A stretch of DNA of 42,156 bases. Source: Bacteroidales bacterium (GTDB lineage: Bacteria; Bacteroidota; Bacteroidia; Bacteroidales; UBA7960). Positions 11,577-22,009 of the stretch are shown in pieces (position 1 is the stretch's first letter; every line of letters starts with the position of its first letter). Position numbers and translations under genes: made by a program. The notes beneath the pieces were generated by a model that worked only from the letters and a program-made list of their open reading frames with translations, searched no databases and was not told where the DNA came from. The DNA is taken from the NCBI GenBank assembly GCA_007129355.1, contig SKVR01000179.1, forward strand, positions 1-42,156, given 5' to 3'.

Positions 11577-13109
11577 TTACCAGACAAATATATCTTCTTT
11601 TTTCTGCGGCCGGCGATCAGTTATCCATCTGAAATGCTGCAGGAACCTCTCTTCTAATGGTATTTCTTCCGGTGGAAAAAGATTTGCGTCGGCATTGGTA
11701 AACAATACCAGGCGGCTTACCATGTTATCTTCGAGGTAGATACGCATATCTGATGATAGCGATTTATTGATTCCAATCAGATTTTCATCTTCGTCCCTAA
11801 CATAGTAAATTGCTTCACCGTTTCCGAAAACATCAATTCTTCGCAGTTCGTTTTCTTTGAAATATCCTACGATCCTTCTTCCTCTAACCTGATTAAATGC
11901 CGATGTATCTTCCATTGAAACAATAAATGCCGCATCAAAAAGATGTATGGATTCAATACGGTTATCATCCTCAGTTTTTATTTCCATCCTGCTGGCAGTT
12001 AACTGATGAGTATCCGACCAGATTACCGGATTATTATATAGGTATATGGTAGAATCGGAAAAGTTATAAACGATAGAATCACTCAACCCCTGCAAATCTT
12101 TTCTGAAAAATTTGGCTTTGTAATAGGCAAATAACGTGCGTCTGTCATTTTCTTCATCGTGTATGGAACGTAATGTATCGGCATGCAGAAACAATGAATC
12201 ATTTTGCGCAACTACCGTAAGTACAGCATTGCGTGTTACTTCCGAAAAGTATTCATGTTCAAAATGTTCGGCAAAATGACCGGTAACCAGAGTATTCTGA
12301 ACAGAATCCTTTAGTAATACATTGTTGGTTGCTTTACCATATCCCCTGTTTCGGTCGTAAAATAAACTGTCGCCCGACAAATACTGCTCTCCATTGGTGA
12401 AATATGCATCTCTGCTGAAACGTGCAATATCATTGCGGGTATCGTACCAACCGTTTTTGCAGAATATAGTGTTCTCATCGCTGACTATGGTTGTGGGCCC
12501 GAAAAAGTAAGCAACCTCCGTCAATGTATTATAACGTAGCGTATCAGAATTCATTACATACTGAGGGTTCACAAGTTCAACATTTCTTCTGAAGAAAAAG
12601 TTCTTATCATCGGCATTATAAAAACCCCATATACTGGTGAGTGTATTTTCGGCATCTACAATTTTTCCTCCATCAATATAATTGGCAGTATTGGTATCAA
12701 GGTTGTAATACAGATGCTCTGTGGTTAGAGTCATCTGGTTATCAATCATTTTTACATTCCCATGAAGTTCAGCGATACGCGTTTTACCACTATAGTATAG
12801 TTTATCCCCAAAGATTTCCACACTGTCACTCACCTGGATATAAACATTTCCGTATGCATTAAAACGGTTATCAACGGTAAACTGATAAGCACTGTCGCAG
12901 TACATAATTGCGTCTTCATGTTTGAATCTTACATCACCAATAAGCCGGCGTGCATCGGGAGCAATACTACGGTCGAAACGCATTTCATCAGCCCTGATAA
13001 GTTCTACCCGGGTCGGTTGCTGGGTTTCCTGGGAAAAAGAATCCGGTGCAATTACAACCTTCAGAATAATAAGTATAAGAAAAACAGTAAAATAAAAGGA
13101 AACTTTCAT
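11577..13109 (-). CDS. OstA/LptA-like LPS transport periplasmic protein
   Basis: Repeated OstA-type strands (GDVRFKHEDAIMYCDSAYQF, LYYSGKTRIAELHGNVKMID); signal peptide. Confidence 0.82.
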   Translation of the reverse strand: MKVSFYFTVFLILIILKVVIAPDSFSQETQQPTRVELIRADEMRFDRSIAPDARRLIGDVRFKHEDAIMYCDSAYQFTVDNRFNAYGNVYIQVSDSVEIFGDKLYYSGKTRIAELHGNVKMIDNQMTLTTEHLYYNLDTNTANYIDGGKIVDAENTLTSIWGFYNADDKNFFFRRNVELVNPQYVMNSDTLRYNTLTEVAYFFGPTTIVSDENTIFCKNGWYDTRNDIARFSRDAYFTNGEQYLSGDSLFYDRNRGYGKATNNVLLKDSVQNTLVTGHFAEHFEHEYFSEVTRNAVLTVVAQNDSLFLHADTLRSIHDEENDRRTLFAYYKAKFFRKDLQGLSDSIVYNFSDSTIYLYNNPVIWSDTHQLTASRMEIKTEDDNRIESIHLFDAAFIVSMEDTSAFNQVRGRRIVGYFKENELRRIDVFGNGEAIYYVRDEDENLIGINKSLSSDMRIYLEDNMVSRLVLFTNADANLFPPEEIPLEERFLQHFRWITDRRPQKKEDIFVW

Positions 13110-13289
13110 TTATATAACATTCAACATTCTTTGCTTACATAAAACAACACAGGGCTTTTAATATTGTTAAGCCTGAAAAGTTTATGCCAGATTAATCAAA
13201 TTTCACGTATAAAGGTAAAAAGAATATTTTCTACCCGTTAGAAATTGTTAAAACGGACTTCTTAAGGGATTTCCAAAAAAAAATAATCA

Positions 13290-15017
13290 TCAGTAAGACT
13301 TTTCATCCGGATGTTCACTTCGGAAATCTTTCCAATAATCAACAATGGTTTGCTTGATTTCTTTGTGAAGTAACAATATTCCCACAAGGTTAGGTACGGC
13401 CATAAATGCTATTGTAATATAAGAAACCGCCCAAATGATGGTTGTATCGGTAAATGCTGCCAAAAAGAATGCAAATACGTAAAGGATTCTGTAGTGCAAT
13501 ACATATTTCACTCCAAAAAGATATGTAACAGAGCGGTCACCGTAATAAGACCAGGAGATGGCTGTGGAAAAAGCAAATAACAGCAAACCTATGGCAACAA
13601 TATATTGTCCAAAGTTACCCAGGAAACTTCGGGTAAATGCTTCTGCTGTGAGTGATGCACTGTGAATTAGCGATTCTCCGGAAAAAGAAACCGGGGTGCC
13701 GGTATCCAGCACTCTTCCATTTACAATTTCTACTTCACCCGAAAATGGCTCACCCTGGTGTGTTACCAATACATTCTCTGCCACTGACCTTGCATGAAGG
13801 ATGGTGATTTCGTCATTAATTTTCTGGTTAATTCTTCCATTTACTACATCCAGACTTCCTGAATATCTTGACAGGTCAAGTGAACCATCATAAAACCTGA
13901 ATAGTTTCTTTAGGTCTTCAGGGTCCTCTGAATCAAAATATTCTGCCAATATAATCTGGTCAGCCCTTTGGAAATCATTCTGTACTTTTTCCTTCCAAAC
14001 GCCTGATGATAAAAGCACAAGACCAGTAATCGTGCAAATGACTATGGTATCAATAAAAGGCTCAAGTAATGCAACCACACCTTCTGATACGGGTTCATGC
14101 GCCCGGGCAGCTGAATGTGCAATAGGTGCTGAGCCCTGACCAGCCTCATTGGAAAACAAGCCCCGGTTTACACCACGGTTAAATGCATAAATAATAGAAG
14201 CTCCCAGAAATCCACCCGTTGCTGCAGTGCCTGTGAAAACATCAGAAAAAATTGATACAATAGAAGGAATAATACTTTCATAATTGTATGTAAGCACGGC
14301 AAGAGCACCCAGAATATAAATTAACGCCATTGAAGGCACAAGCCTTGAAGTTACCTGTGCAATTCTCTTTATACCTCCAAGAATAACAAAAGCCAGTAAA
14401 ACCGCAAGCACTCCTCCAACAACAATATGGGGTATGCCAAAAGTAGAATACATGGCACCAGCAATACTATTTATCTGGGGCATATTTCCGGTACCCAAAG
14501 AAGAAAGAATTGTGGCTACAGCGAAAAATGCTCCCAGCCATTTTCCTGTATTTATAACTTTTTTATTGGGCAGGGTAATGTTCAAACGCTTTTTCATGTA
14601 ATACATAGGTCCTCCGGCAATTCTGCCTTCGCTATCTTTCTCCCTGTATTTATGAGAAATAGTGACCTCCACAAACTTGGTAGTCATACCTAACATACCT
14701 GTAATAAGCATCCAAAAAAGAGCAGCAGGACCTCCCAGGTGAATAGCCAAAGCAACTCCGGCAATATTACCAGTACCTACCGTGCCTGACAATGCTGTTG
14801 TTAAAGCCTGAAAATGAGATGTATCCCCAATGTCTCCAACACGGTCATAGCGGCCTGTAACCACCCTTATAGAATGCCTGAAGTAACGGATTTGCGGAAA
14901 GCCAAGATAGAGAGTAAAAAACAATCCTGTAAACAACAGGAGGTAAACAAACCAGGGGCCTCCTCCTATATAACCGTCCAAAATAATTAAATAATCATGT
15001 ACCTTTTCCATAAACAA
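13290..15017 (-). CDS. Sodium:alanine symporter (AGCS) family protein with soluble insertion
   Basis: GTVGTGNIAGVALAIHLGGPAALFWM, NRGLFSNEAGQGSAPIAHSAA; ~115 aa hydrophilic insertion before LTAEAFTRSFLGNFG. Confidence 0.93.
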   Translation of the reverse strand: MFMEKVHDYLIILDGYIGGGPWFVYLLLFTGLFFTLYLGFPQIRYFRHSIRVVTGRYDRVGDIGDTSHFQALTTALSGTVGTGNIAGVALAIHLGGPAALFWMLITGMLGMTTKFVEVTISHKYREKDSEGRIAGGPMYYMKKRLNITLPNKKVINTGKWLGAFFAVATILSSLGTGNMPQINSIAGAMYSTFGIPHIVVGGVLAVLLAFVILGGIKRIAQVTSRLVPSMALIYILGALAVLTYNYESIIPSIVSIFSDVFTGTAATGGFLGASIIYAFNRGVNRGLFSNEAGQGSAPIAHSAARAHEPVSEGVVALLEPFIDTIVICTITGLVLLSSGVWKEKVQNDFQRADQIILAEYFDSEDPEDLKKLFRFYDGSLDLSRYSGSLDVVNGRINQKINDEITILHARSVAENVLVTHQGEPFSGEVEIVNGRVLDTGTPVSFSGESLIHSASLTAEAFTRSFLGNFGQYIVAIGLLLFAFSTAISWSYYGDRSVTYLFGVKYVLHYRILYVFAFFLAAFTDTTIIWAVSYITIAFMAVPNLVGILLLHKEIKQTIVDYWKDFRSEHPDEKSY

Positions 15018-15095
15018 TACTTATTATGTATAATTATTGATTTTCAAATTGTTAAGTTTAAGCCAGTATGACTTTTTATTTGCAAGCTCTATTAA

Positions 15096-16460
15096 TTAGT
15101 TAAGAATTCCTATTGCATTAAGAAATATAATTGCGATGGCCACAGGGGCTATAAATTTTATCAAAAAGCGAAATACGCCAAATACCTGAAGCTTAAGTGC
15201 ACCCTGATTCGACATTTCATCTTTTACATCGGCATGACTCATATACCAACCTACAAAAATTACAATGAGCAACCCTCCAACCGGCAGCAAAACATTTGAA
15301 GCGGTAAAATCGAGCATGTCAAAAATATTTCGGCCCCCAATAGTAACATTTTCGAATGCCCCCCATGACAATGTGCAAAACACCCCTACAAAAGCAGCTG
15401 CAAAAGCAGTTATTAGTGTGGCATATCTGCGTAAGATATTAAACTCTTCAACCAGAAATGCTACAACAACTTCCATAATAGAAATGGAAGATGTAAGAGC
15501 AGCAATAGACAGCAGGATGAAAAATGCAATACTTATAAAATATCCGCCGGGGATTTGCAAAAACACATTAGGCAATACCATAAAAATAAGACCGGCCCCA
15601 CCTTGCTCAGGTTGCATTCCCAGTGAAAACATTGCCGGGAAAATAGCAATCCCCGCAAGGATGGCAATTACAACATCAGCAATTGACACTTCAAAAGCCG
15701 TATTGGAAAGATTGGTTCTTGATGGGAAATAAGACGAATAGGTGATAAGTGCACCCATACCAATACTCAGTGAAAAAAAAGCCTGACCCAAAGCACCCAA
15801 AATAACAGTAGAATCCAATTTGGTAAAGTCAGGTTTAAATAAAAATACCAAACCTTCAAAAGAACCAGGCAGAGTAACCGAACGTACTGATAAAGCTACC
15901 AGCAGTAGCAAAAGAAATGGCATAAGAATTTTGGAGTATTTCTCAATACCCTTTTTTACACCGGAGAGAATTATTACCGCAGTAAGAATAATAAATATCA
16001 TTTGCCAGAATACAGGCAGGAAGGTTGAAATCTGAAATTTCTCGAACATCAAAGTAAGTTCGGCAGTATCTCGCCCCTGAAAACCATTGATAACGGATAT
16101 ATATAAATAATGAAGAGTCCACCCTGCAATGGTACTGTAAAATGCAAGGATAACAAATGCTGCAACAATTCCCATTACACCAATAATGGGCCACAAAGTG
16201 CCAGGTGCAATTTCCTTAAATGCTCCGAAAGTATTGCGCTTTGCTTTTCGCCCGATAACAAACTCCGACAACATTACCGGAATTCCCAGTAAAAGAACAA
16301 ATCCCAGGTAAACAAGAAGAAAGGCTCCGCCTCCGTTTTCTCCGACAACATATGGAAACCGCCATATATTTCCCAGACCAATTGCTGAGCCGGCTGCAGC
16401 GGCAATAATTCCAAATTTACTGGTAAAGCCGTCGCGTTTACCACTTTCCTTTAAAGACAT
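15096..16460 (-). CDS. Sodium-dependent transporter (SNF/NSS family)
   Basis: AAAGSAIGLGNIWRFPYVVGENGGGAFLLVYL; multiple TM helices; start adjusted to MSLKESGKRDGF. Confidence 0.94.
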   Translation of the reverse strand: MSLKESGKRDGFTSKFGIIAAAAGSAIGLGNIWRFPYVVGENGGGAFLLVYLGFVLLLGIPVMLSEFVIGRKAKRNTFGAFKEIAPGTLWPIIGVMGIVAAFVILAFYSTIAGWTLHYLYISVINGFQGRDTAELTLMFEKFQISTFLPVFWQMIFIILTAVIILSGVKKGIEKYSKILMPFLLLLLVALSVRSVTLPGSFEGLVFLFKPDFTKLDSTVILGALGQAFFSLSIGMGALITYSSYFPSRTNLSNTAFEVSIADVVIAILAGIAIFPAMFSLGMQPEQGGAGLIFMVLPNVFLQIPGGYFISIAFFILLSIAALTSSISIMEVVVAFLVEEFNILRRYATLITAFAAAFVGVFCTLSWGAFENVTIGGRNIFDMLDFTASNVLLPVGGLLIVIFVGWYMSHADVKDEMSNQGALKLQVFGVFRFLIKFIAPVAIAIIFLNAIGILN

Positions 16461-16612
16461 ATAATTGGTGCTTTGGTTTATGCAACTATTTTGATAGATT
16501 TTTACAAAAGCCCAAAAATATAAAAATATACCCAAAGGCAAGGGGTTTGTGAAAAAAAAGAAAAGAGAGTTCAAATGAGAAGGAAAAGAATATGCCGGAC
16601 ATTAATAATTGG

Positions 16613-17941
16613 CTACCTGAAATAGTTCTCAATAATTCCGTTATTGGTAATTACCAATTCCCCTTCCGGTATTTCCCTGCGCCAGAAAAGAAAACCTGTT
16701 TTCAGGGAGGGTTCAGCAATTACACCCTGCCAGTTAGTATCGCTATACAATGCATTGGTTATTCTGCCACCATCAACTATCAGTCTGGCACCTGGTTCAA
16801 TTATCAGTGATGCTTCAGGAACCATTTTCAGGGTTCCGGTAAGATGTAGGTTGCTGCCGGTTTTTACAACTATATCCTGATAAAATTTAATATCTGCTGC
16901 CCAGGTCTGGTCTAAATCCACCTCATAGGGAACAGAACTGTATCCCCAGGCATATTTTCTTACACTTTTAAGGGCCAGGGCCCTGTTCATTCTTCCCATT
17001 TGCAGGGGGGTAATATTTCCGGCTCCACGGTTGCCACCCATTAAGTTATTGGTACAGGTAGTTTCAGGGTCCTCGATGGCACAGCCCCATGATCCTTCAT
17101 GAAAACAAATATCACAACCCGGTCTTGGATTATTGCACCATTCCTGTTTTTCAAATCCAAAAAGATCAAATAGAAAATCGGGATGTGATGTCTGGCAAAA
17201 CTCCGAATTGTAAGGATGCCTGAGCTCCAGATTATGTCCTAATTCATGCGCCACATGAAGCATAAGTGCCCACCATTGAACACTCTCCAGATCATCTCTA
17301 TCATGTTTCACGAAACTTACAACATATGAATCAGATCCTGAACTTCCTGATGATGGATAATTGGCATAACCTGATGCACCGCGGCAGGTTCCCTTTGTAA
17401 AATGTATGTTCAGAAATTTTCGTTTTTCAGGCGAAATGGCAAAAACGGCTTCATTCAGCCGGTTGCCCTCAAAACAACCAACCTCATAAAGATCAGTATT
17501 CTGGTAAAATCCCACATCCTTAAGCTCAAACCTGATATGGCTGTCTCTCAGGTATTCAATTCCTTTTACAGGATGAGTGGGTGGTGGCGTACTTCTGAAA
17601 TGCATATTCAGGCGTTCTGTCAATTCAAGTAAATGATCATATAATGCTTCACTCTCCGTAAAATTGCCTGTACCATCATCCTTCTGCCATATATTAATGG
17701 CAATGTAAATGGTTTTAACAGTTTGATTAAGGGGCTCGCCCGGGATATAATTTTTCTGGTGAGAAAAAAATAAACGGGCATTTTCGAAGGGACCGTAAGT
17801 TTTTTGCGGTTTAATCTTTATTGACTCAAATTGAGAAAAAGCACTAAAATGAAAAAGAAAAATTATCAGACCAGATACAAAAACTATAATTAATTTCTTT
17901 GATTTTGAATTTATTCGGGCACCCACCGGAGATGATTTCAT
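16613..17941 (-). CDS. Secreted metzincin-like zinc metalloprotease
   Basis: HELGHNLELRH motif plus Met-turn-like NNLMGGN; signal peptide; Bacteroidetes-type C-terminal beta region. Confidence 0.82.
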   Translation of the reverse strand: MKSSPVGARINSKSKKLIIVFVSGLIIFLFHFSAFSQFESIKIKPQKTYGPFENARLFFSHQKNYIPGEPLNQTVKTIYIAINIWQKDDGTGNFTESEALYDHLLELTERLNMHFRSTPPPTHPVKGIEYLRDSHIRFELKDVGFYQNTDLYEVGCFEGNRLNEAVFAISPEKRKFLNIHFTKGTCRGASGYANYPSSGSSGSDSYVVSFVKHDRDDLESVQWWALMLHVAHELGHNLELRHPYNSEFCQTSHPDFLFDLFGFEKQEWCNNPRPGCDICFHEGSWGCAIEDPETTCTNNLMGGNRGAGNITPLQMGRMNRALALKSVRKYAWGYSSVPYEVDLDQTWAADIKFYQDIVVKTGSNLHLTGTLKMVPEASLIIEPGARLIVDGGRITNALYSDTNWQGVIAEPSLKTGFLFWRREIPEGELVITNNGIIENYFR

Positions 17942-18109
17942 GTTTTAATAATAGAATACTATTTTGTAAAGTTCAAAAATATTAGCGAGAATGTCAAAAA
18001 ACTATTTTTTAAAACTCAAAAACATAGCCAAATAATTGCATATTTTATTTTTTTGTGCTAAATTAACACTGGTTAATCAATAATACACTGGCATAAAACA
18101 AGGATAACA

Positions 18110-19066
18110 ATGAGCTGGAAAGATTATTTTTATTTTACAAAAACGGAGAGAAATGGGATTGTTGTGCTGGTGATTTTAATTATTATAATAATTCTGTTAC
18201 CCCTTTTTTACCCCTTGCTTTTTCCGGCAAGAGTTTACGATTTTAGCGAGTTTGACAGGAAAGTTGACCGTTATGAACAGATGCTTGCAGAATACCGCGA
18301 AGCCAGAATAGCTATTGATGCAAGCTATGAGAGAGAAGCCAGCAGCAGAATTTCGCTTACTCTAAATCTTTTCCCATTTGACCCCAATAACCTTACCAGG
18401 GAAGAATTTCTGGAGATAGGAATACCCGAAAGGGTAGCCGGCAATATTGTTAACTACAGAAATGCTGGGGGTAGCTTCAGATTCAGGGAGGACCTGAAAC
18501 GAATCTACAGCATCAACGACGACTTATATTACAAGCTGGAAAATTATATAGAGCTGCCCTCTCGAGAAGAACAAGCAACCATCAGGAGTGAAGAACGACA
18601 GGCACGTCAATTTGCATCTGATACCACAAGAAGAGCTACCTTTCAGCCTGTCTGGGCAGATGTAATCATTGATATCAACCGGTCTGACAGCACTGAGTGG
18701 CAGAAAATAAGGGGAATCGGACCTGTATTTAGCAGAAGAATTACATCATACCGCGATTTGTTGGGCGGTTTTTATTCCACATCACAATTGATGGAAGTAT
18801 TCGGGATGGATTCAACACGTTTTGAACAGATACAACCACACATACATTTAGGTGACAGCCTGGAGCTAAAACGGATAAATATAAACTCATCCGATTTTGC
18901 AACTCTCATTCGCCATCCGTACCTTGATCGCAATCATGTAAATTCCATTTTACGCATGCGAGACAGGCACGGAAATTATAATTCAACTGATGAGATCCTT
19001 CGCTCAGAGTTGATAGATGAAGTACTTTATCAGAAAATAGCACCTTATCTAATGGTTTCCGATTGA
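18110..19066 (+). CDS. Membrane-anchored ComEA-like helix-hairpin-helix protein
   Basis: N-terminal TM followed by several HHH units (IDINRSDSTEWQKIRGIGPVFSRRITSYRDLLGGF; ININSSDFATLIRHPYLDRNHVNSILRMRDRHG). Confidence 0.88.
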   Translation: MSWKDYFYFTKTERNGIVVLVILIIIIILLPLFYPLLFPARVYDFSEFDRKVDRYEQMLAEYREARIAIDASYEREASSRISLTLNLFPFDPNNLTREEFLEIGIPERVAGNIVNYRNAGGSFRFREDLKRIYSINDDLYYKLENYIELPSREEQATIRSEERQARQFASDTTRRATFQPVWADVIIDINRSDSTEWQKIRGIGPVFSRRITSYRDLLGGFYSTSQLMEVFGMDSTRFEQIQPHIHLGDSLELKRININSSDFATLIRHPYLDRNHVNSILRMRDRHGNYNSTDEILRSELIDEVLYQKIAPYLMVSD

Positions 19067-19117
19067 ATATTTTTATCTGTTCACTTTTTACAGTTAAACA
19101 AAATCAAAATTAGGTTG

Positions 19118-19140
19118 TTATTTAGACGCAGACTAAATTA
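19118..19140. promoter_or_regulatory. Imperfect palindrome upstream of the SOD gene
   Basis: TTATTTAG-ACGCAGA-CTAAATTA, 7/8 matching half-sites about 75 bp upstream of the SOD start. Confidence 0.35.
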
Positions 19141-19214
19141 AAATTAGCTTGTCAATGACTTTGAAAAGCCAATAAAGTAAAAAACAGAGAATAAAAACCA
19201 AACAAGAGATTAAA

Positions 19215-19964
19215 ATGGTAGCGAAACGAACAAAATTTTTTACAGTATTATTCTTATTGGGAATAGTAACAACATCCTGTCAGCAAGCGCAGGAAAGAAC
19301 AGAAACGAGTAATAATAATGAACAACAAAAATCTTTAACAACTATGAAAGACGGAATGCACACATTACCTGAATTAAATTATGCATATGACGCATTAGAG
19401 CCTCATATTGATGCACGTACAATGGAAATACACCATACAAAACACCATCAGGCATATATTAACAACTTGAATAATGCCATTGAAGGAACCGAATTGGCGA
19501 ATAAAAATCTTGAAGAGATATTTACCAATATGAGTAATCATTCAGTTGCGGTAAGAAATAATGGTGGCGGACACTGGAACCATACAATGTTTTGGGAAGT
19601 AATGTCTCCTGACGGAGGTGGTAAACCAGGTGGCAAGTTACTAAGTGCTATTGAAGAAAAGTTTGAATCATTTGATAAATTTAAAGATGAGTTTAACAAA
19701 GCAGCTGCCACACGTTTCGGAAGCGGCTGGGCATGGCTGATTGTTGACGGATCAGGTGAATTACAGGTTACCAGCACACCCAATCAGGACAATCCGTTAA
19801 TGGATGTTGCTGATGTAAAAGGTTCACCAATCCTTGGTATTGATGTGTGGGAACATGCATACTACCTCCATTATCAGAATCGGAGGCCTGATTATGTAAG
19901 TGCCTTCTGGAATGTGATAAACTGGGCCGATGTTGAAAAAAGATACGAAGGCCTCGTACACTGA
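19215..19964 (+). CDS. Superoxide dismutase [Mn/Fe], predicted lipoprotein
   Basis: [69 protein letters not shown]; lipobox VTTSC. Confidence 0.96.
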   Translation: MVAKRTKFFTVLFLLGIVTTSCQQAQERTETSNNNEQQKSLTTMKDGMHTLPELNYAYDALEPHIDARTMEIHHTKHHQAYINNLNNAIEGTELANKNLEEIFTNMSNHSVAVRNNGGGHWNHTMFWEVMSPDGGGKPGGKLLSAIEEKFESFDKFKDEFNKAAATRFGSGWAWLIVDGSGELQVTSTPNQDNPLMDVADVKGSPILGIDVWEHAYYLHYQNRRPDYVSAFWNVINWADVEKRYEGLVH

Positions 19965-19991
19965 TTTTCTTAAGGGTGATTATTTATAGTG

Positions 19992-20022
19992 AAACCGGAT
20001 GATTTTTTCATCCGGTTTTTTT
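19992..20022 (+). terminator. Rho-independent terminator of the SOD gene
   Basis: AAACCGGATGA-TTTTT-TCATCCGGTTTTTTT hairpin followed by a T-run. Confidence 0.8.
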
Positions 20023-20030
20023 ATGCATAA

Positions 20031-20066
20031 AAAATCGGTCTGAACTTCATTGTCCAGACCGATTTT
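20031..20066 (-). terminator. Rho-independent terminator of ornithine aminotransferase gene
   Basis: AAAATCGGTCTG ... CAGACCGATTTT, 12-bp perfect inverted repeat directly after the stop of the minus-strand CDS. Confidence 0.8.
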
Positions 20067-20084
20067 ATCAACTCAAATTGAATA

Positions 20085-21320
20085 TTATTCAAAAGCAGCA
20101 ACTGATTTGCGAATGATTTCAACACATTCCATCAATTGCTCCTCAGTTATTACAAGAGGTGGCGCAAAACGAATGATATCGCCATGAGTTGGTTTGGCAA
20201 GCAGGCCATTTTCAGCCATTTCAACACATACATCCCATGCTTCCTTACCGTTCTTAGGCTTAATAACGATAGCATTCAAAAGACCTTTTCCTCTTACAAT
20301 AGATATCATATCAGATTTAATAGCTTTGAGCTCTTTACGTAGAATCTTGCCAAGACGCTCTGATTTTTCTGCCAGTTTTTCTTCTCTGATCACTTCAAGT
20401 GCAGCATAAGCAACACGAGCAGCAACAGGGTTTCCACCGAAAGTAGAGCCGTGCTGACCGGGTTTAATAACCAGCATGATATCATCATTGGCAAAAACAG
20501 CAGATACAGGATACATACCACCACTAATGGCTTTTCCAAGAATTAGCACATCAGGTTTTACATTTACGTGGTCGCAGGCCAGCAGTTTTCCTGTGCGGGC
20601 TATTCCGGTTTGAACCTCATCCGCAATAAAAAGAACGTTATGCTTTTCGCAAAGCTCTTTACATTTAGGGAGATAAGAATCGCAAGGCACAAAAACACCT
20701 GCTTCACCCTGAATAGGCTCAACCAGGAATCCGGCCACATGCGGATCTTTCAATGCTTCTGCAAGTGCATCTGCATCATTGTAAGGAATGCGGATAAACC
20801 CCGGTGTAAACGGACCATAATCACCATAACCATCAGGATCATTAGAGAAAGAGACGATAGTAGTTGTGCGACCGTGGAAGTTATTCTCACAAACTACAAT
20901 TTTGGCCATGTTTTCTGGAATACCTTTTTTCTTATATGCCCACTTACGTGTAAGTTTAATGGCTGTTTCAACAGCTTCTGCACCGGTATTCATGGGCAAA
21001 ACCTTGTCGTAACCAAAATATTCGGTTACATATTTCTCGTACCTTCCAAGAACATCATTGTGAAAAGCCCTTGATGTAAGTGCCAGTGTTTTAGATTGTT
21101 CAACCAGTGCATCAAAAATTTTAGGATGGCAATGACCCTGATTCACAGCAGAATATGCTGAAAGAAAATCATAGTAACGCTTTCCTTCCACATCCCACAC
21201 AAATACTCCCTCACCGCGTGAAAGAACTACCGGCAGTGGGTGGTAGTTATGCGCACCATATTTGTCTTCCATATCAATAATTTGCTGCGAGTTTAACTTT
21301 TCAGTCATTACGTTAGTCAT
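20085..21320 (-). CDS. rocD: Ornithine--oxo-acid aminotransferase
   Basis: [66 protein letters not shown]. Confidence 0.95.
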   Translation of the reverse strand: MTNVMTEKLNSQQIIDMEDKYGAHNYHPLPVVLSRGEGVFVWDVEGKRYYDFLSAYSAVNQGHCHPKIFDALVEQSKTLALTSRAFHNDVLGRYEKYVTEYFGYDKVLPMNTGAEAVETAIKLTRKWAYKKKGIPENMAKIVVCENNFHGRTTTIVSFSNDPDGYGDYGPFTPGFIRIPYNDADALAEALKDPHVAGFLVEPIQGEAGVFVPCDSYLPKCKELCEKHNVLFIADEVQTGIARTGKLLACDHVNVKPDVLILGKAISGGMYPVSAVFANDDIMLVIKPGQHGSTFGGNPVAARVAYAALEVIREEKLAEKSERLGKILRKELKAIKSDMISIVRGKGLLNAIVIKPKNGKEAWDVCVEMAENGLLAKPTHGDIIRFAPPLVITEEQLMECVEIIRKSVAAFE

Positions 21321-21494
21321 AATAAAATCTCCTTTTTTAATAGTTAGCTTTATGTTTTATTTTAATTGATGTATGGGTAATTTTGGGGCAAATATATGAA
21401 AAAGGTTTTGATTTAAAATTAAAAGAAAATGCCTTCATTTTTCTGAAAACTAAATCATTAGATTAAACTATCGGGAAAGGTGCCCAACAGGTTT

Positions 21495-21911
21495 TTAAAG
21501 CGACGAACTGAGAAATTTATTTTTCAGCTCAGGTGAGGGAATCATACACTTGTCCCTTTTCCCAAACCATTTGTAGCGGTTACGACTTATAAACATATAT
21601 ACGGCATCACGGATAAATTTAGGAATAATGATAAAGCAGTATGCAACTTTCCATGGGAACCCAAGTTGCCTGGCAATTTTTAAAACAGCCGTTGATTTTT
21701 CAAATATTTTTCCATTTTCATAATACAGGATGGTGTGAAAATCACCTCCTTCAGGATAACTTTCTTCCAGTAAATCCCTGGCAACACTCCATTGTAAGGA
21801 AGCAAAATGGAATATGTTTCGCTTGTCATGCCGGATAACAAAGTTTACAGAACTGTTGCAAAGGTTGCAAACACCGTCGAATAGGATGATATGGTTGGGA
21901 AAATTTTTCAT
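21495..21911 (-). CDS. DCC-family thiol-disulfide oxidoreductase-like protein (DUF393)
   Basis: ILFDGVCNLCNSSVNFVIRHDK motif. Confidence 0.88.
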   Translation of the reverse strand: MKNFPNHIILFDGVCNLCNSSVNFVIRHDKRNIFHFASLQWSVARDLLEESYPEGGDFHTILYYENGKIFEKSTAVLKIARQLGFPWKVAYCFIIIPKFIRDAVYMFISRNRYKWFGKRDKCMIPSPELKNKFLSSSL

Positions 21912-22009
21912 TAAAGTTCGAATCGTTTATATCATTTTAAAGCCAGATGCACTAAAATTGTTTAGTCGCACATAAACCTTTAAACTCTTCTTATCTTTGC
22001 TCAAAATTT

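Noticed and set aside
13290-16460. Adjacent AGCS and SNF symporters as a novel system
   Set aside because: Two common Na+-coupled amino-acid transporters; adjacency alone is not remarkable. Only the AGCS insertion was kept as a finding.
20568-21074. 168-aa plus-strand ORF
   Set aside because: Antisense to ornithine aminotransferase; shadow ORF.
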